Shown in pieces: positions 47,157-56,174 of a stretch of 64,000 nucleotides of DNA (within the stretch, counting starts at the first letter, position 1; every line of letters begins with the position of its first letter). Location of the stretch: NCBI RefSeq assembly GCF_019038415.1, contig NZ_JAFKRG010000048.1, positions 1-64,000 on the forward strand. The letters run 5' to 3'. The notes under the pieces are model-generated. The model saw nothing but the letters and a program-made list of their open reading frames with translations. It did not search any database and was not told the origin of the DNA. The stretch comes from Synechococcus sp. CCY 9618. Its GTDB lineage: Bacteria > Cyanobacteriota > Cyanobacteriia > PCC-6307 > Cyanobiaceae. Both the position numbers and the translations under genes were made by a program.

Positions 47157-48326
47157 ATGGAACAGATCACCGAGGCAGGCCTGAAGATCGCCGGCGACCT
47201 GGCCCGCCAGTACGGCTTCAGCCAGGACGCCGTCGCCCACATGATGCTGGCGATGCAGCGCGGCCGAGGCGGCATGGCCCAGTTCGACCATCCTGAGTTC
47301 GCCGGCTCCGGCCAGTGGATGCGGGGGGGCATGCTGATGCTCGGCGACATGTTCAACCACAGCCTCAAGGCCCGGGTGGATGGGTTGTGCCAGGCGATCT
47401 CGATGCAGCTCTCCCACCACCAGCCCCAGCCGGTCAGCGCTGGAAGCTTCCAGGCCCAGAGCAGTGGCGGATGGGCCTCGGCGGCATCGATGCCCGCCAT
47501 GGCTCCCATGGCCCCGATGGCCGGGGGTGCGGAGCCCCTGTTCGTGCCCGATCCGCGGGACACCTGGTGGCCGGCCGAGCTGGGCACTCCTACGGCGATG
47601 GGCTCCCAGAACGACATGAGCTACGCCTTCTTCCCTGCCGCAGGCCGGCTGGCGATCCAGTCGAACGGCCAGGTGTCGCTGTACGACACGGGTCACCATC
47701 AGATCGCCGGCGTGTCCCAGCAACAGGGCTCCGGTGGGTCTGTGATGTTCGCCACTCCGGCTGGCACGGTGAGTCTCTCCAGCCTGTCCTCGGTGGGCGG
47801 CGGCAGTCAGCAGCAGATGAGCCATGGCGGCAGCCAGCAGCAGACCTCCGGCATGGCGGCGATGTCGATGCAGCCGATGGGGATGGCGCCCATGGCCGGA
47901 TTCGAGAGCTGGTGGCCCGCGGAACTGGGCAGCCCCAGCGCCACCGGCGCCCAGAACAACCTGCGCTATGCCTGGTTTGCCGACTCAGGTTGTCTGGCAG
48001 TGGAGCAGGACGGCTCCCTCCGCCTGCTGGATGCCCGCAACCAGCCGATTCAGGGCATCGCCTCGGCCGGCGGAAGCTCCGAGGTGTGCTTCACCACGCC
48101 TGGCGGCATGGTGAGTCTCTCGAACCTGCCGCCGTTCTCTCCGCAGCAGCCCGCAGCGCCATCGGCTCCAGTTCCGGCCGAATCGGTGGCAGCGGCCGGC
48201 GCCTCCGCCCCTTCCACCGGCGATGTGATCAGCGCCCTGGAACGTCTTGGCGAGCTGAAGGCGAAGGGCGTGCTGAGCGAAGCGGAATTCACGCAAAAGA
48301 AAACGGAGCTGCTGAGCCGGCTTTGA
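47157..48326 (+). CDS. Repeat protein with C-terminal SHOCT domain
   Basis: A 389-residue protein built of an N-terminal helical part (AGLKIAGDLARQYGFSQDAV), two related repeats of about 75 residues separated by a Gln/Ser/Met-rich linker, and a C-terminal SHOCT motif (ISALERLGELKAKGVLSEAEF). The repeats both start WWPAELG-(T/S)P-(T/S)A, continue to a Y-A-(F/W)-F segment and end in (S/M)VSLS. SHOCT motifs often mediate oligomer or membrane-associated contacts. I do not recognise the repeat unit. Confidence 0.7.
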   Translation: MEQITEAGLKIAGDLARQYGFSQDAVAHMMLAMQRGRGGMAQFDHPEFAGSGQWMRGGMLMLGDMFNHSLKARVDGLCQAISMQLSHHQPQPVSAGSFQAQSSGGWASAASMPAMAPMAPMAGGAEPLFVPDPRDTWWPAELGTPTAMGSQNDMSYAFFPAAGRLAIQSNGQVSLYDTGHHQIAGVSQQQGSGGSVMFATPAGTVSLSSLSSVGGGSQQQMSHGGSQQQTSGMAAMSMQPMGMAPMAGFESWWPAELGSPSATGAQNNLRYAWFADSGCLAVEQDGSLRLLDARNQPIQGIASAGGSSEVCFTTPGGMVSLSNLPPFSPQQPAAPSAPVPAESVAAAGASAPSTGDVISALERLGELKAKGVLSEAEFTQKKTELLSRL

Positions 48327-49143
48327 AGAGCGGATGCCTGATGGTCTGCAGCCCTTTCTCGACGGGCCGCTGCGACCAGGACGGCGGCTGGAGCGCGGTT
48401 TCTTCATGCCTTCACGGGCCCTGGACACTGACCAGCGAGGCGACGGGGACGCAGGGGATCCGCGTCGCACATCCTGTGTCGGGCTGAGCCTCTGCGCACG
48501 ACTGGCGGCCGGGCCGATGACGACGGCTGAGCTCGCCGCCGGCTTCAGTCTCCAAGCTCCGCCGGCCAGGGGGCGCTCATCGGCAGCAAGCCATCAATGC
48601 CCCGGTTTCTGGATCGGAGCAGGCCGTGATGCCGTTCTCGGAAACAGTGAACGCCGATCCGCAACGACTCGAAGGCGTCATGCACGCGCTGAACGGTTCG
48701 TCGACTGCCGAGCGCAAGATCGCCTCCGCCGGGCCTGCGAAGCACTGCCGGAAGGGGCGCCTTGATCGTGATCGCGTTCGCCGACGCGGTTGACGTCTCC
48801 GTCGCCGAGTTCCGCGACTGGCGGCAAGGGCTTGCACGTCGGGCTGAACTGAGGACTGACAGACCTTGGATGCCCCATCCGGCCCTCTGGCGATGGACTG
48901 CTCTCCCCTGCGGCAGTCTGATCCGAAAAATGCCGCCCTGCAGCCTGGGGGGAAGGACCTGGAAGGAGTCCTGGGGAAGCTATCCGTGATTGCAGGAAGC
49001 ATCGTCTGCACGGCCAGCCACCACTGATCCGACGTGGTGATCCCAGGGGCACGGGCTAATGACCGGAGTCCTCCGAGGATGGAGGTGGGGCCATCTCTCG
49101 GCATCACAGGTAGGCTGAAGACAGCTGTTGGGCTGGAGGATTC
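48327..49143. other. 817-nt region without a supported gene
   Basis: Long overlapping frames exist on both strands because of the high GC content, but none has sensible starts or recognisable motifs. The DNA from 48480 to 48990 may be gene remnants: plus frame from 48629 reads ERKIASAGPAKHC, and the minus strand has VQRVHDAFESLRIGV; neither could be assigned. Confidence 0.4.
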
Positions 49144-49992
49144 ATGAGTGAATCACCATCAGAACATGGGTCCTCGTTGGTCAAGAACCTGAGCATCTTC
49201 ACGGCCTCGGTGGTATCCCTCTCCGGTGCCTTCCAGGCCTGGAGCTCTGTGAGAATCACCCAGGCTCTGGAGGAGGCCAGGAGGACCCAGGCCTTTTCCC
49301 GGCAGATTCTCGATCAGATGGATAATCTGACCGGGGAGAACGAGACCAAGGGAAAGGTGGCTCTGGTTGGGCTGTATGTGATTGCGGCCAATGAAAAAGA
49401 CAAGCTGAACATTGCCAATATCGCCCTTCAAAGCGGGAAGAACAGCCTTCGGGACGCAGCGGCCTTTCTTCTGAAGCAGGAGTGCAAGGAGACTCCACAG
49501 CTATCGACCTGCAAGACCGCTCTGGAGTTGTTGGCGCGAACCGAAGATATCAATGTGCAGAAGCAGATTCGCAAGGAAGAGCAGAAGAATGTTGCTGCCA
49601 ACGGTTTTCGCTCAGAGGACCAGGTGGTGAACGTGCAGGTTCAGGCATCACCTGTGGCCTTGGCACTGGAGGAGATCACCACTGCCAAGATCGCTGAATC
49701 CGATCTGCAGGGATGGATCTACATCGGCAAGGCGGATGCATCCGGCAATCTCAAAGAGGACCGCACCATCAGCACCAGAACCAAGCCGGCTCCAAATTCC
49801 GATGTCACCACCACCACCTCGGTGTACCTCAGGGACCAGGGCACGATCCGCTCGGGATCGTCTCTTGGCATCATTCCCAGAGGGCAGGCCCTGAAGGTCT
49901 TTGCCGTCAGCTCGTCCCCCCTGGGAGAAGGCATCGAGGCCGTCTGGGCCAAGGTGACGACCCGCAGGAGTTCGTTGCAGCGTGTGCCCTGA
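49144..49992 (+). CDS. Hypothetical membrane-anchored protein
   Basis: A 282-residue protein with a hydrophobic segment near residues 17-35, then a charged helical region and a helix-rich middle with ENETKGKVALVGLYVIAANEKDK. The C-terminal 100 residues (GWIYIGKADASGNL to the end) look like an SH3-like beta-barrel. The codon use is less GC-rich than that of its neighbours, which suggests recent acquisition. No family recognised. Confidence 0.6.
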   Translation: MSESPSEHGSSLVKNLSIFTASVVSLSGAFQAWSSVRITQALEEARRTQAFSRQILDQMDNLTGENETKGKVALVGLYVIAANEKDKLNIANIALQSGKNSLRDAAAFLLKQECKETPQLSTCKTALELLARTEDINVQKQIRKEEQKNVAANGFRSEDQVVNVQVQASPVALALEEITTAKIAESDLQGWIYIGKADASGNLKEDRTISTRTKPAPNSDVTTTTSVYLRDQGTIRSGSSLGIIPRGQALKVFAVSSSPLGEGIEAVWAKVTTRRSSLQRVP

Positions 49993-50081
49993 GGCCCATC
50001 CTCCTGCGGACGGGAAGCCATCGACACCTGCCAGCCAGCAGGGATCAGGGCTGCTGCTGGATGAGGAGGGTGAGGGGAGCG

Positions 50082-50687
50082 TCAGTCGGGGCGGATCATC
50101 TCGAAGCGGTCGTCAGTGCGGCAGTACCAGTGCGGTGAGGCCATGCGACCGATGGTGTGCAGCTTCTCGCTGATCACCCGCTGACCCGCGGCATCGAACA
50201 GTTCGTCGCGGAGGTGCACCCGCACGATCAGCCCGATCACCAGGCGATTGAGCCCCACCTCCAGGGTGCCCCATGCCTTGCACTCCAGACTGGCAGGGGC
50301 CTCCGTGATCCGTGGCGGCCGCACCACGGAGCAGGGAGCCACGTGCAGCCCGCAGAGTTCCAGCTCGCTCTGTCCGAAGGGTAAGGATGTGGCGCAGAGG
50401 TTCATCGCCTCCGCCATGGCTTCGTCCACCAGATTCACCACGAACTCCTGGGAGGTCCGCACATTCAGGGCCGTGTCCTTGGGGGTGCCATCCCCCCGGT
50501 CGCCCGGAGCGAACACACAGATCGGTGGCCAGGCTCCCATCAGGTTGAAGAAGCTGAAGGGGGCCACGTTGATCCGCTCCTGCCCATCGAAGGTCGTCAC
50601 CAGGGCGATGGGTCGCGGTGTGACCAGGCTGGCGAGGATGCCGTAGGCCCGCCCCGCCAGTTCGGGGGCATCAAGGTCAAGTTCCAT
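50082..50687 (-). CDS. Flavin reductase-like FMN-binding protein
   Basis: A 201-residue split-barrel flavin-binding protein of the flavin reductase-like family. It has the strand ITPRP-type LASLVTPRPIALVTT, then APFSFFNLMGAWPPICVFAPG, NVRTSQEFVVNLVDEAMA and ECKAWGTLEVG, as in NAD(P)H-flavin oxidoreductase-like proteins such as those acting with hydroxylases. Substrate unknown. The ATG at 50687 is chosen because the beta-barrel starts soon after. Confidence 0.82.
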   Translation of the reverse strand: MELDLDAPELAGRAYGILASLVTPRPIALVTTFDGQERINVAPFSFFNLMGAWPPICVFAPGDRGDGTPKDTALNVRTSQEFVVNLVDEAMAEAMNLCATSLPFGQSELELCGLHVAPCSVVRPPRITEAPASLECKAWGTLEVGLNRLVIGLIVRVHLRDELFDAAGQRVISEKLHTIGRMASPHWYCRTDDRFEMIRPD

Positions 50688-50762
50688 GGAATGGGGTCGA
50701 AGCAGGGGGCGAGCCGCTCGGCTGCCAGCGCCGGATCCTGGCTCACCAGGGCCATCCAATCA

Positions 50763-50984
50763 TCATTCTGGGGGCGCGGCCTGGGTGAAGCGGTTGTAGA
50801 GCCACCAGCCGAAGGCTCCCCAGAGCAGTGTCCACAGGGAGAAGGTGGTGGCGGTGCCCAGCTGGCCGGTTTCCAGGGAATAGACCCCCAGCTGGATCAG
50901 ACCGGCATCGATCAGCGAGCCACCCACACCCCAGCCCAGCACCCAGCTCACCATGAAGCCGATGGCCGCGAGGTTGGTGGTCAT
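50763..50984 (-). CDS. Small two-span membrane protein
   Basis: A 73-residue membrane protein starting at 50984 with two hydrophobic spans (LAAIGFMVSWVLGWGVGGSLI and TATTFSLWTLLWGAFGWWLY). No family recognised. It lies 75 nt before the flavin reductase-like gene on the same strand. Confidence 0.55.
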   Translation of the reverse strand: MTTNLAAIGFMVSWVLGWGVGGSLIDAGLIQLGVYSLETGQLGTATTFSLWTLLWGAFGWWLYNRFTQAAPPE

Positions 50985-51058
50985 GGGTCCTGGCGCAATG
51001 GGGCGATCCTGCCACCCGGCGCCGGCCTTTGTGGGGGGACGTTCCCACTGGCGGGTTT

Positions 51059-51205
51059 GCCGTACTGACAACCACCAGGCGCGTTCCTATCCATTGGATA
51101 GAGACCACGACCCGGGTGGTGCTGCGAGTCCACAGTCCGGCAACCGGTCCAAGGGCGCCCGACACGGGGCGCCCTTCCTACTGGGGAAAGACTGGCAGAA
51201 GGAAG
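51059..51205. repeat. Dispersed repeat with GC hairpin, copy 1
   Basis: About 145 bp shared with 62688-62835. It starts GCCGTACTGAC, contains a (C)CACGACC-like middle section and ends in the perfect 10-bp hairpin AAGGGCGCCC-gacacg-GGGCGCCCTT (51151-51176). There is no U-run. Here it lies between the znuA stop and the gene ending at 50763. Confidence 0.75.
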
Positions 51206-51273
51206 GCAGGATCGGGACAACGGTGCTCTGCCCTCGGACGGGTCTTCCCTGCATGGAAGAATTTGGCAGTGGC

Positions 51274-52218
51274 TTATCCGCCGAAGGCCTGGAGCAGATC
51301 GGCCACGTTCCGGCGCATGATGCGGAAGTAGGTGCCCGGATCCTCGGCCGCCTGGGCACTGCCGGTCTCCATCGGGTCGAACACACTGATGGTCAGGCCC
51401 AGATCCCCGGCCAGGGCATTGAAGGAACGGTTGCCTTGCTGCGGCTCGCTGACCAGGGCCCGGAGCTGGGTGCGCTCCACCTCGGTGGCCACGCGCTGCA
51501 GATCGGCGGGGGTGGGGTTCAGTTCCGGCACATCCACCAGGTAGTCGGCCTTGAGGCCGTAGCGCTCCGCGAAGTAGGGGGCAAAGTCGTGGAAGGCCAC
51601 GAAGGTCTTGCCGCGGAAGGGCGCGAGCCGGCCGTTGATCTCGGTGTCGAGCTCCCGCAGCCGGGTGATGTAGGCCTGGGCATTGCGGCGATAGCCCTCG
51701 GCGCAGCTGGGGTCGGCCCTGACCAGGCCGTCGCGGATCGTTTCCACCTGCCGGACAGCCCGCAGCGGATCCAGCCAGATGTGCGGATTCACGTCGCCAT
51801 GGGCATGGCCGTGGCCGTGATCGGCTGCCGCCGGAGAGGCGAGCGTGGCGACGCCGCGGCTTGAATCGATCACCACCAGGGCGGGGTTCTCGGCCGAAGC
51901 CACGAGCTTGTCGAGGAAGCCTTCCAATCCAAGACCGTTCTTGATCAGCACCTGCGCCCCACGCAGGGCCACCAGATCACCTGGTTTGGCCTGAAAATCA
52001 TGGGGACCTGTGCCGGGGGGCATCAGGGAGGTGACTGCCGCACAATCCCCCGCCACGGCCCGGGTGAACAGGGTCATCGGCAGGAAGGTGGTGACCACCT
52101 TGAGGCCCTCGGTGCCGGAGCCCGACCCACTGCTCTGGCGCGGGGGACCGCAGGCCACAAGCGCCAGAGCCAATCCCAGCAGACCCGTGCACCGAAGCCA
52201 GGAGAACAGGACACCCAT
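51274..52218 (-). CDS. znuA: Zinc ABC transporter binding protein ZnuA
   Basis: Periplasmic zinc-binding protein, 314 residues, with lipobox LALVACG (Cys23). A His-rich loop DHGHGHAHGD lies before NPHIWLDP, as in ZnuA-type cluster A-I proteins. Metal ligands expected are His in GPHDF, His in NPHIW, His in FVAFHDF and an Asp in ISVFDPM. A Zur-like box is 70 nt upstream. The znuC and znuB genes are not nearby, so they must be elsewhere. Confidence 0.9.
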   Translation of the reverse strand: MGVLFSWLRCTGLLGLALALVACGPPRQSSGSGSGTEGLKVVTTFLPMTLFTRAVAGDCAAVTSLMPPGTGPHDFQAKPGDLVALRGAQVLIKNGLGLEGFLDKLVASAENPALVVIDSSRGVATLASPAAADHGHGHAHGDVNPHIWLDPLRAVRQVETIRDGLVRADPSCAEGYRRNAQAYITRLRELDTEINGRLAPFRGKTFVAFHDFAPYFAERYGLKADYLVDVPELNPTPADLQRVATEVERTQLRALVSEPQQGNRSFNALAGDLGLTISVFDPMETGSAQAAEDPGTYFRIMRRNVADLLQAFGG

Positions 52219-52287
52219 CGGGAATCAGGACGTTGGAGGGGCAGTGCGTGCGGGGATGAACGGCAGCTCGAAAGTAGCAGCCAGAAA

Positions 52288-52302
52288 TAAGAACCATTCT
52301 CA
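52288..52302 (-). promoter_or_regulatory. Zur-like box upstream of znuA
   Basis: TGAGAATGGTTCTTA on the minus strand matches the cyanobacterial Zur consensus TGANAATNATTNTCA at 13 of 15 positions. It lies 70 nt before the znuA start. Zur represses znu genes when zinc is sufficient. Confidence 0.65.
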
Positions 52303-52453
52303 TCGTACATGGGTCCTGGTTCCGCTCCGGCAGCACCCATCAGGAGAAGTCGCCAGGAGCCTGCCAGGCCAGGAGGGCCCCCGATCGCATCTGTGCCATG
52401 GAGGCTGTCTGGATCGCCCCGCCCGGTCTTCCGGGGTTCTGAGCAAAACCAAT

Positions 52454-52480
52454 CGGGGCGACAGGATTCGAACCTGCGAT
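52454..52480 (-). tRNA. 3' fragment of a tRNA (probably tRNA-Pro), not a complete gene
   Basis: On the minus strand ATCGCAGGTTCGAATCCTG TCGCCCCG is the T-arm and acceptor 3' half of a tRNA; the seven-base 3' acceptor CGCCCCG would need a 5' partner CGGGGCG, which is absent upstream. The T-arm and acceptor look like tRNA-Pro(UGG). Such 3' fragments are left as attachment-site duplicates when an element integrates into a tRNA gene. Confidence 0.7.
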
Positions 52481-52537
52481 CTAGTTAGCGGGTCAGTTCT
52501 TCGATGCCGGTATGCAGGATGTGTTGCTCATCTGAGC

Positions 52538-52690
52538 TGGTCTGGGTTTTCTGGACAGGCCCCATCGTTAACCCCTCAAGCGGGGCACCGCCCCTGAAAG
52601 GGGCTCCCACTGATCCGCAAACTCCGTTCCCACAGCCCTGAGTTCAAGGCCTTGCCCAAGGCCTTCCGATTGAGGTCATCCGCTCTGCTC
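52538..52690 (+). mobile_element. Decayed IS left end (IS3-type orfA remnant), copy 1
   Basis: TGGTCTGGGTTTTCTGGACA, then a GC-rich stretch and a start of orfA reading xRKLRSHSPEFKA, in which the initiation codon has changed to ATC. It matches copies at 57093 and 58404. Only the first about 15 codons remain. Confidence 0.7.
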
Positions 52691-52783
52691 TGCCGGGTCG
52701 GTCCTTGTGAGCATCCTGGGGAACGAGGCCGTGCCCGCGTCCGTTGATCCGCCAGGGTGGTGCGGCCCCGCTGGAAAGATTCC

Positions 52784-53173
52784 ATGGCCGATGCTCCCTA
52801 TCTCGTTGCCCTGGCCCTGGTGGAGTTCGGTGGCAAACGAGCGCTTCCGCTGACCGGCAAATCCCAGTCAGCTGCAGCTTCTGGATCCGTCGATCCTGGC
52901 GACGATGGTCGCAGCCTGGCGCTTGAGCTTCTGCTCCGCCTGTGGCAGCGCAGCGACGAGGGGCCTCTGCAACGGGCCGCTGGGGAGGCCAGCCTGCTGC
53001 TGGTGGAACTTCCACTGGAGACGATGAGCGAACAGCTGCCCCTGCTCAAGGCGAACTGGATCTCCGGTGGTGAGACGGAGGCGTTTCTACGCAGCCTGGA
53101 GGTACTCGTGTCCCGAGCCTGGCGGATCACGCTCGCCAAGTATGAGCCTGTCAGCTTCATCTCCTGGCCCTGA
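52784..53173 (+). CDS. Hypothetical protein in IS-debris region
   Basis: A 129-residue protein without signal or membrane span: MADAPYLVALALVEFGG at the start, a Leu-rich helical middle and LAKYEPVSFISWP at the end. It lies between two IS remnants, so it may be cargo. No family recognised. Confidence 0.5.
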   Translation: MADAPYLVALALVEFGGKRALPLTGKSQSAAASGSVDPGDDGRSLALELLLRLWQRSDEGPLQRAAGEASLLLVELPLETMSEQLPLLKANWISGGETEAFLRSLEVLVSRAWRITLAKYEPVSFISWP

Positions 53174-53619
53174 TGCTGACGTGACCCCCTTTATCGGTCC
53201 AGGGCTTATGAGAGTGGGTGGTTGTGGTCATGCGGCAACTCCCTGTTGAGCTGCCTCCAGGGGTGTAGGCCCTGGGGGGCGGAATGGGTCCTCAGCACAG
53301 AGCCGATGCGTCAGCCCGGCGAGAGCCGACCGGGCCAGACAGATCAAGACCATGACGGCCACAGTGTGTGGGTCACGTCAGAAGCCTCTCGGCCCGGACA
53401 GCGATCTGCGCGCCAGCCGCGAGCTGGTGACGATCAATGCGAACGGCTCGTGCTTGGTGCTCGGCGTGGTGTGGAGCGGACACCTTGGGCACGGCAGCCA
53501 TTGTGATCGGGAGAGCCGTCCAGCTGGTGGGATTGCTTCCGACCGGCACCTCCCGGGTGGCGATCGCCGTGGGCAGCGGCAGCGGCGCCCGCGACCACCT
53601 GCGCTGAGAGGACTCCCCG
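53174..53619. mobile_element. Decayed transposase end and empty DNA
   Basis: 53176-53300 matches 58255-58372 (GACGTGACCCCCTT and a shared CTCCAGGGGTGTAGG-like block). On the minus strand the counterpart encodes the transposase C-terminus LQGRTPLEVIQQWKAA; here it is too damaged to read. 53330-53619 shows nothing recognisable. Confidence 0.55.
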
Positions 53620-54327
53620 CTAGCGGTACAACCCAGGGAACTCCGCTTCAAGCCTGGCCACCTTGGGCTTGTCGTGGAACACCACGTAGGGATGGGTGGG
53701 GTTGCGGGCCACGAAGTCCTGGTGGTAGGCCTCGGCGGGGGTGAAGCCTCGCCAGGTCTCCACCGTGGTGGCGATCGGCTGCGGGAAGACCCCGGAGCGG
53801 TTCAGCTGGACGATGTAGGCCGTGGCCACCCGTCGCTGCTCGGGGTCGGCTGGGAAGATCGCCGAGCGGTACTGGCTGCCCACGTCGGGCCCCTGGCGAT
53901 TCAGCTCGGTGGGGTCGTGGGCCACCGCGAAGAACACCTTCAGCAGCTGGCCATAGCTCACCTTGGCGGGGTCGTAGGTGATGCGGATGCCTTCGGCGTG
54001 GCCGGTGTTGCCGTTGCTCACTTGTTCGTAGTCGGCGGTGGCTGCCGGGCCGCCCGCGTAGCCGGTCACCACCTCCGTGACGCCCTTCACGTGCTCGAAC
54101 ACCGCCTCCATGCCCCAGAAACACCCTCCAGCCAGCACCGCCGTGGCGGTTGCGGTCGAACCACCGGCAGAGGTCTCGACCACGGCCGGATCGGGGAGGT
54201 CTTTCGCGGAGGCGGCCTGCAGCCGGGGGACGACGGCGGCGGCCAACAGTCCAGCTGCCAGCAGCCCCGCGGTGATCAGTCCGCCGGCAGCGGCCCTGCG
54301 AGCCAGAGGTTGGAGGGGGGAGGGCAT
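53620..54327 (-). CDS. msrA: Peptide-methionine (S)-S-oxide reductase MsrA, exported form
   Basis: Repairs methionine S-sulfoxide in proteins. The catalytic motif GGCFWG has Cys69 in the 235-residue form starting at 54327. Further landmarks: NTGHAEG, LNRQGPDVGSQYRS and the C-terminal YHQDFVARNPTHPYV. A Ala/Gly-rich hydrophobic segment (residues 12-33) is a signal or anchor, so it acts at the envelope. The last residues lack a resolving Cys, as in one-Cys-type MsrA proteins. Confidence 0.92.
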   Translation of the reverse strand: MPSPLQPLARRAAAGGLITAGLLAAGLLAAAVVPRLQAASAKDLPDPAVVETSAGGSTATATAVLAGGCFWGMEAVFEHVKGVTEVVTGYAGGPAATADYEQVSNGNTGHAEGIRITYDPAKVSYGQLLKVFFAVAHDPTELNRQGPDVGSQYRSAIFPADPEQRRVATAYIVQLNRSGVFPQPIATTVETWRGFTPAEAYHQDFVARNPTHPYVVFHDKPKVARLEAEFPGLYR

Positions 54328-54848
54328 GGAAGTAAGGGCACACACCTCAATACCGATGGAGGGGCCCATTGGATGGGCTGAAACCACATGGACACCATTT
54401 CGCCCCTCCTGCGGGCCTGGACGAGCAGGCCTCGGGCGACGGCGCCCCCTGGCAGGCCTGGGTCCTCGCCAACGTTCCAGCTCGCACTCGCGCCGAGCGC
54501 ATCGCCCTGCGCCGTTGACGGGGACCTTGGACTGGTTTCCAGGGTCTACGTCACAAGCTCCGGCCAAGCCTCCTGGCTGGCCCCATCCTTCCCTTCATGA
54601 GGAGCGCAGGCGGAAGGTCTGGTTTCGGGGAGTGCCCTGCACGGATCCGCGGCCATGAAGCTGAACTGCTGACGACGCGCATCATTTCGCCCAGATCAGA
54701 GAATGGCTGAGTATCTTTCTTGATGTTTTAATGCAAGAGAGTTTAAGGAAGACTAAAGGTCGTCAGTGACTCGATGATCGGCTTCCTGATCAGACTGGGA
54801 GGGCACATCCTTGCCACATGGATGTGAACACACACAAAGGAGTCAGTC
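54328..54848. other. Region with a short gene fragment
   Basis: About 520 nt. A plus-strand frame ending near 54519 reads DEQASGDGAPWQAWVLANVP then TRAERIALRR, which looks like the C-terminal end of a protein cut off from its start. After 54660 the DNA is AT-rich and probably carries the csbD promoter (TTAATG and TTAAGG around 54730-54750). Confidence 0.4.
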
Positions 54849-55031
54849 ATGGGTTTGGGAAAAGACATCAAAGCCACCGCCAAGAACATCGAAGGCAAGG
54901 CTCAGGAGACCATTGGCAACATCACCGGTGACAAGAAGGATCAGCTGGCTGGCAAGGCCAAGCAAGTCCAGGCCAGCGGAGAACATGCCGTGGAAGACCT
55001 GAAGGACACAGTGCACGACGCTACCAACTAA
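54849..55031 (+). CDS. CsbD-family stress protein
   Basis: A 60-residue hydrophilic protein of the CsbD family: GLGKDIKATAKNIEGKAQE, then GDKKDQLAGKAKQVQ. These small helical proteins are induced by stress in many bacteria; their role is not known. The ATG is preceded by AGGAG 9 nt upstream. Confidence 0.85.
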   Translation: MGLGKDIKATAKNIEGKAQETIGNITGDKKDQLAGKAKQVQASGEHAVEDLKDTVHDATN

Positions 55032-55502
55032 AAGTCGCTCCATGATTGGATCGGCACCTCGATCAATGTTGCGGTGAACCACGCAATCGGTTTAGAGCTT
55101 GCCGATCCAGTTCTGGACATGCTTTTTATGCATGGCAGATCATTCTAGATGGCCAAGGGATTTGCCGATCCTTTCTCGTCAGCCGCAATGAAGCGTTTCC
55201 ATGGCCAAATACAAAGAGGTAAACTGATAACCAACATAACGCAGCGGGCCATCAGCAACTAAGTAGAACGCAAAAGCCAACTGGACGAGCGTCTCAGGCA
55301 AGCCATCCTTGAGTGAAGAGCCTGCAACGGGCGATCCAAGGAAACTGGCACACTCTGGTGATGCAGATAGATCATCTGTTCCAAGACTTAGCCACTCGAA
55401 CCTACGTGTATTTTGATCGGAGTTACTGAGGCTCAAGCTTGCTTCAGGCCTGGGGGTTAATCCTGTTCGCAGTATCTGATCTACAATCAGACTTTCTATT
55501 CT
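55032..55502. other. AT-richer region without a supported gene
   Basis: 471 nt with GC content lower than the neighbours. An open minus frame (55179-55436, 85 residues) has no recognisable motif. Probably acquired or decayed DNA. Confidence 0.35.
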
Positions 55503-56174
55503 ATGGCCTCTTCCCAGATGTTACCCACTGCCATGAGCGATCCACACATTCCAACTGTTGTTGATTTTTCCGCCCTCTTTAACGAAGCCTGCGCTTCCCA
55601 TGAAACACCTGAGGGCCTCGTTGAAAACCTAATGCCACAGGTCTCAAAAACATCCTGGCTACTGATCACCAGCAACTCCCTTGTTGAGGCAACAGAGAGC
55701 ACAACTCTGACGATGGTTCTTGAGCGTGCGATTCCACATGGCGTTTCCATCGCCCTTGACGTGGCCTGGCAACCTCATTCCTGGGGCCTAGAGCCAGGCT
55801 CTCAACCGCCGCCGGAGGTCCTGAGACGTTTTCTCCCATTGGCCCAAGAGGCAGCCTTGATCCACTGCACCCCAGAAGAAGCCGATGACTTCTTTTCCTC
55901 TCACGATCCCTTGGCGATTCACAGTTCACTCTCTCAGCGTCCAGGGGTGGCCATCACAGGGACTGATGGATCTGTTCGTTGGTGCTTGGGTGGAAGGATG
56001 GGCACCATGGAGACGCGGATGCACGATGATCAAGCAAGCTTCTTCTCTGCTCTGATCAAGTCTTTCGCTGAACATCCTGAGCTGCTGGGGAATGCTGGTG
56101 AGGGTCCTGGCACCGATGCTGCTGCCGATCCTGATGGGCTTACGGATGCCCTGCGTTCGGCAGCATCAACGTAA
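55503..56174 (+). CDS. Truncated PfkB-family sugar kinase-like protein
   Basis: A 223-residue protein resembling the C-terminal two thirds of cyanobacterial fructokinases. SIALDVAWQPHSW aligns with the DVNWRPVFW segment, CTPEEADDFF with the EEA segment, and PGVAITGTDGSVRW with the next motif. The catalytic GAGD motif, expected near residue 175, reads HDDQA, and the N-terminal substrate-binding part is missing. It is therefore probably inactive as a kinase. It may be expressed as a different protein. An ATG at residue 11 is also possible. Confidence 0.6.
   Translation: MASSQMLPTAMSDPHIPTVVDFSALFNEACASHETPEGLVENLMPQVSKTSWLLITSNSLVEATESTTLTMVLERAIPHGVSIALDVAWQPHSWGLEPGSQPPPEVLRRFLPLAQEAALIHCTPEEADDFFSSHDPLAIHSSLSQRPGVAITGTDGSVRWCLGGRMGTMETRMHDDQASFFSALIKSFAEHPELLGNAGEGPGTDAAADPDGLTDALRSAAST

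Noticed and set aside
48327-49143. Candidate genes in the 817-nt gap
   Set aside because: All frames lack motif, start and composition support; reported only as an empty region.
51151-51176. GC hairpin as a rho-independent terminator
   Set aside because: No U-run follows on either strand, and the same sequence appears at 62775 within a larger repeat.
52454-52530. Complete tRNA-Pro gene
   Set aside because: The 5' acceptor CGGGGCG, D-arm and anticodon arm are not found upstream on the minus strand; only the 3' part is present.
52010-52597. 195-residue plus frame with GDRIRTCDL
   Set aside because: This peptide is the well-known artefact of translating tRNA antisense; it marks the tRNA fragment instead.
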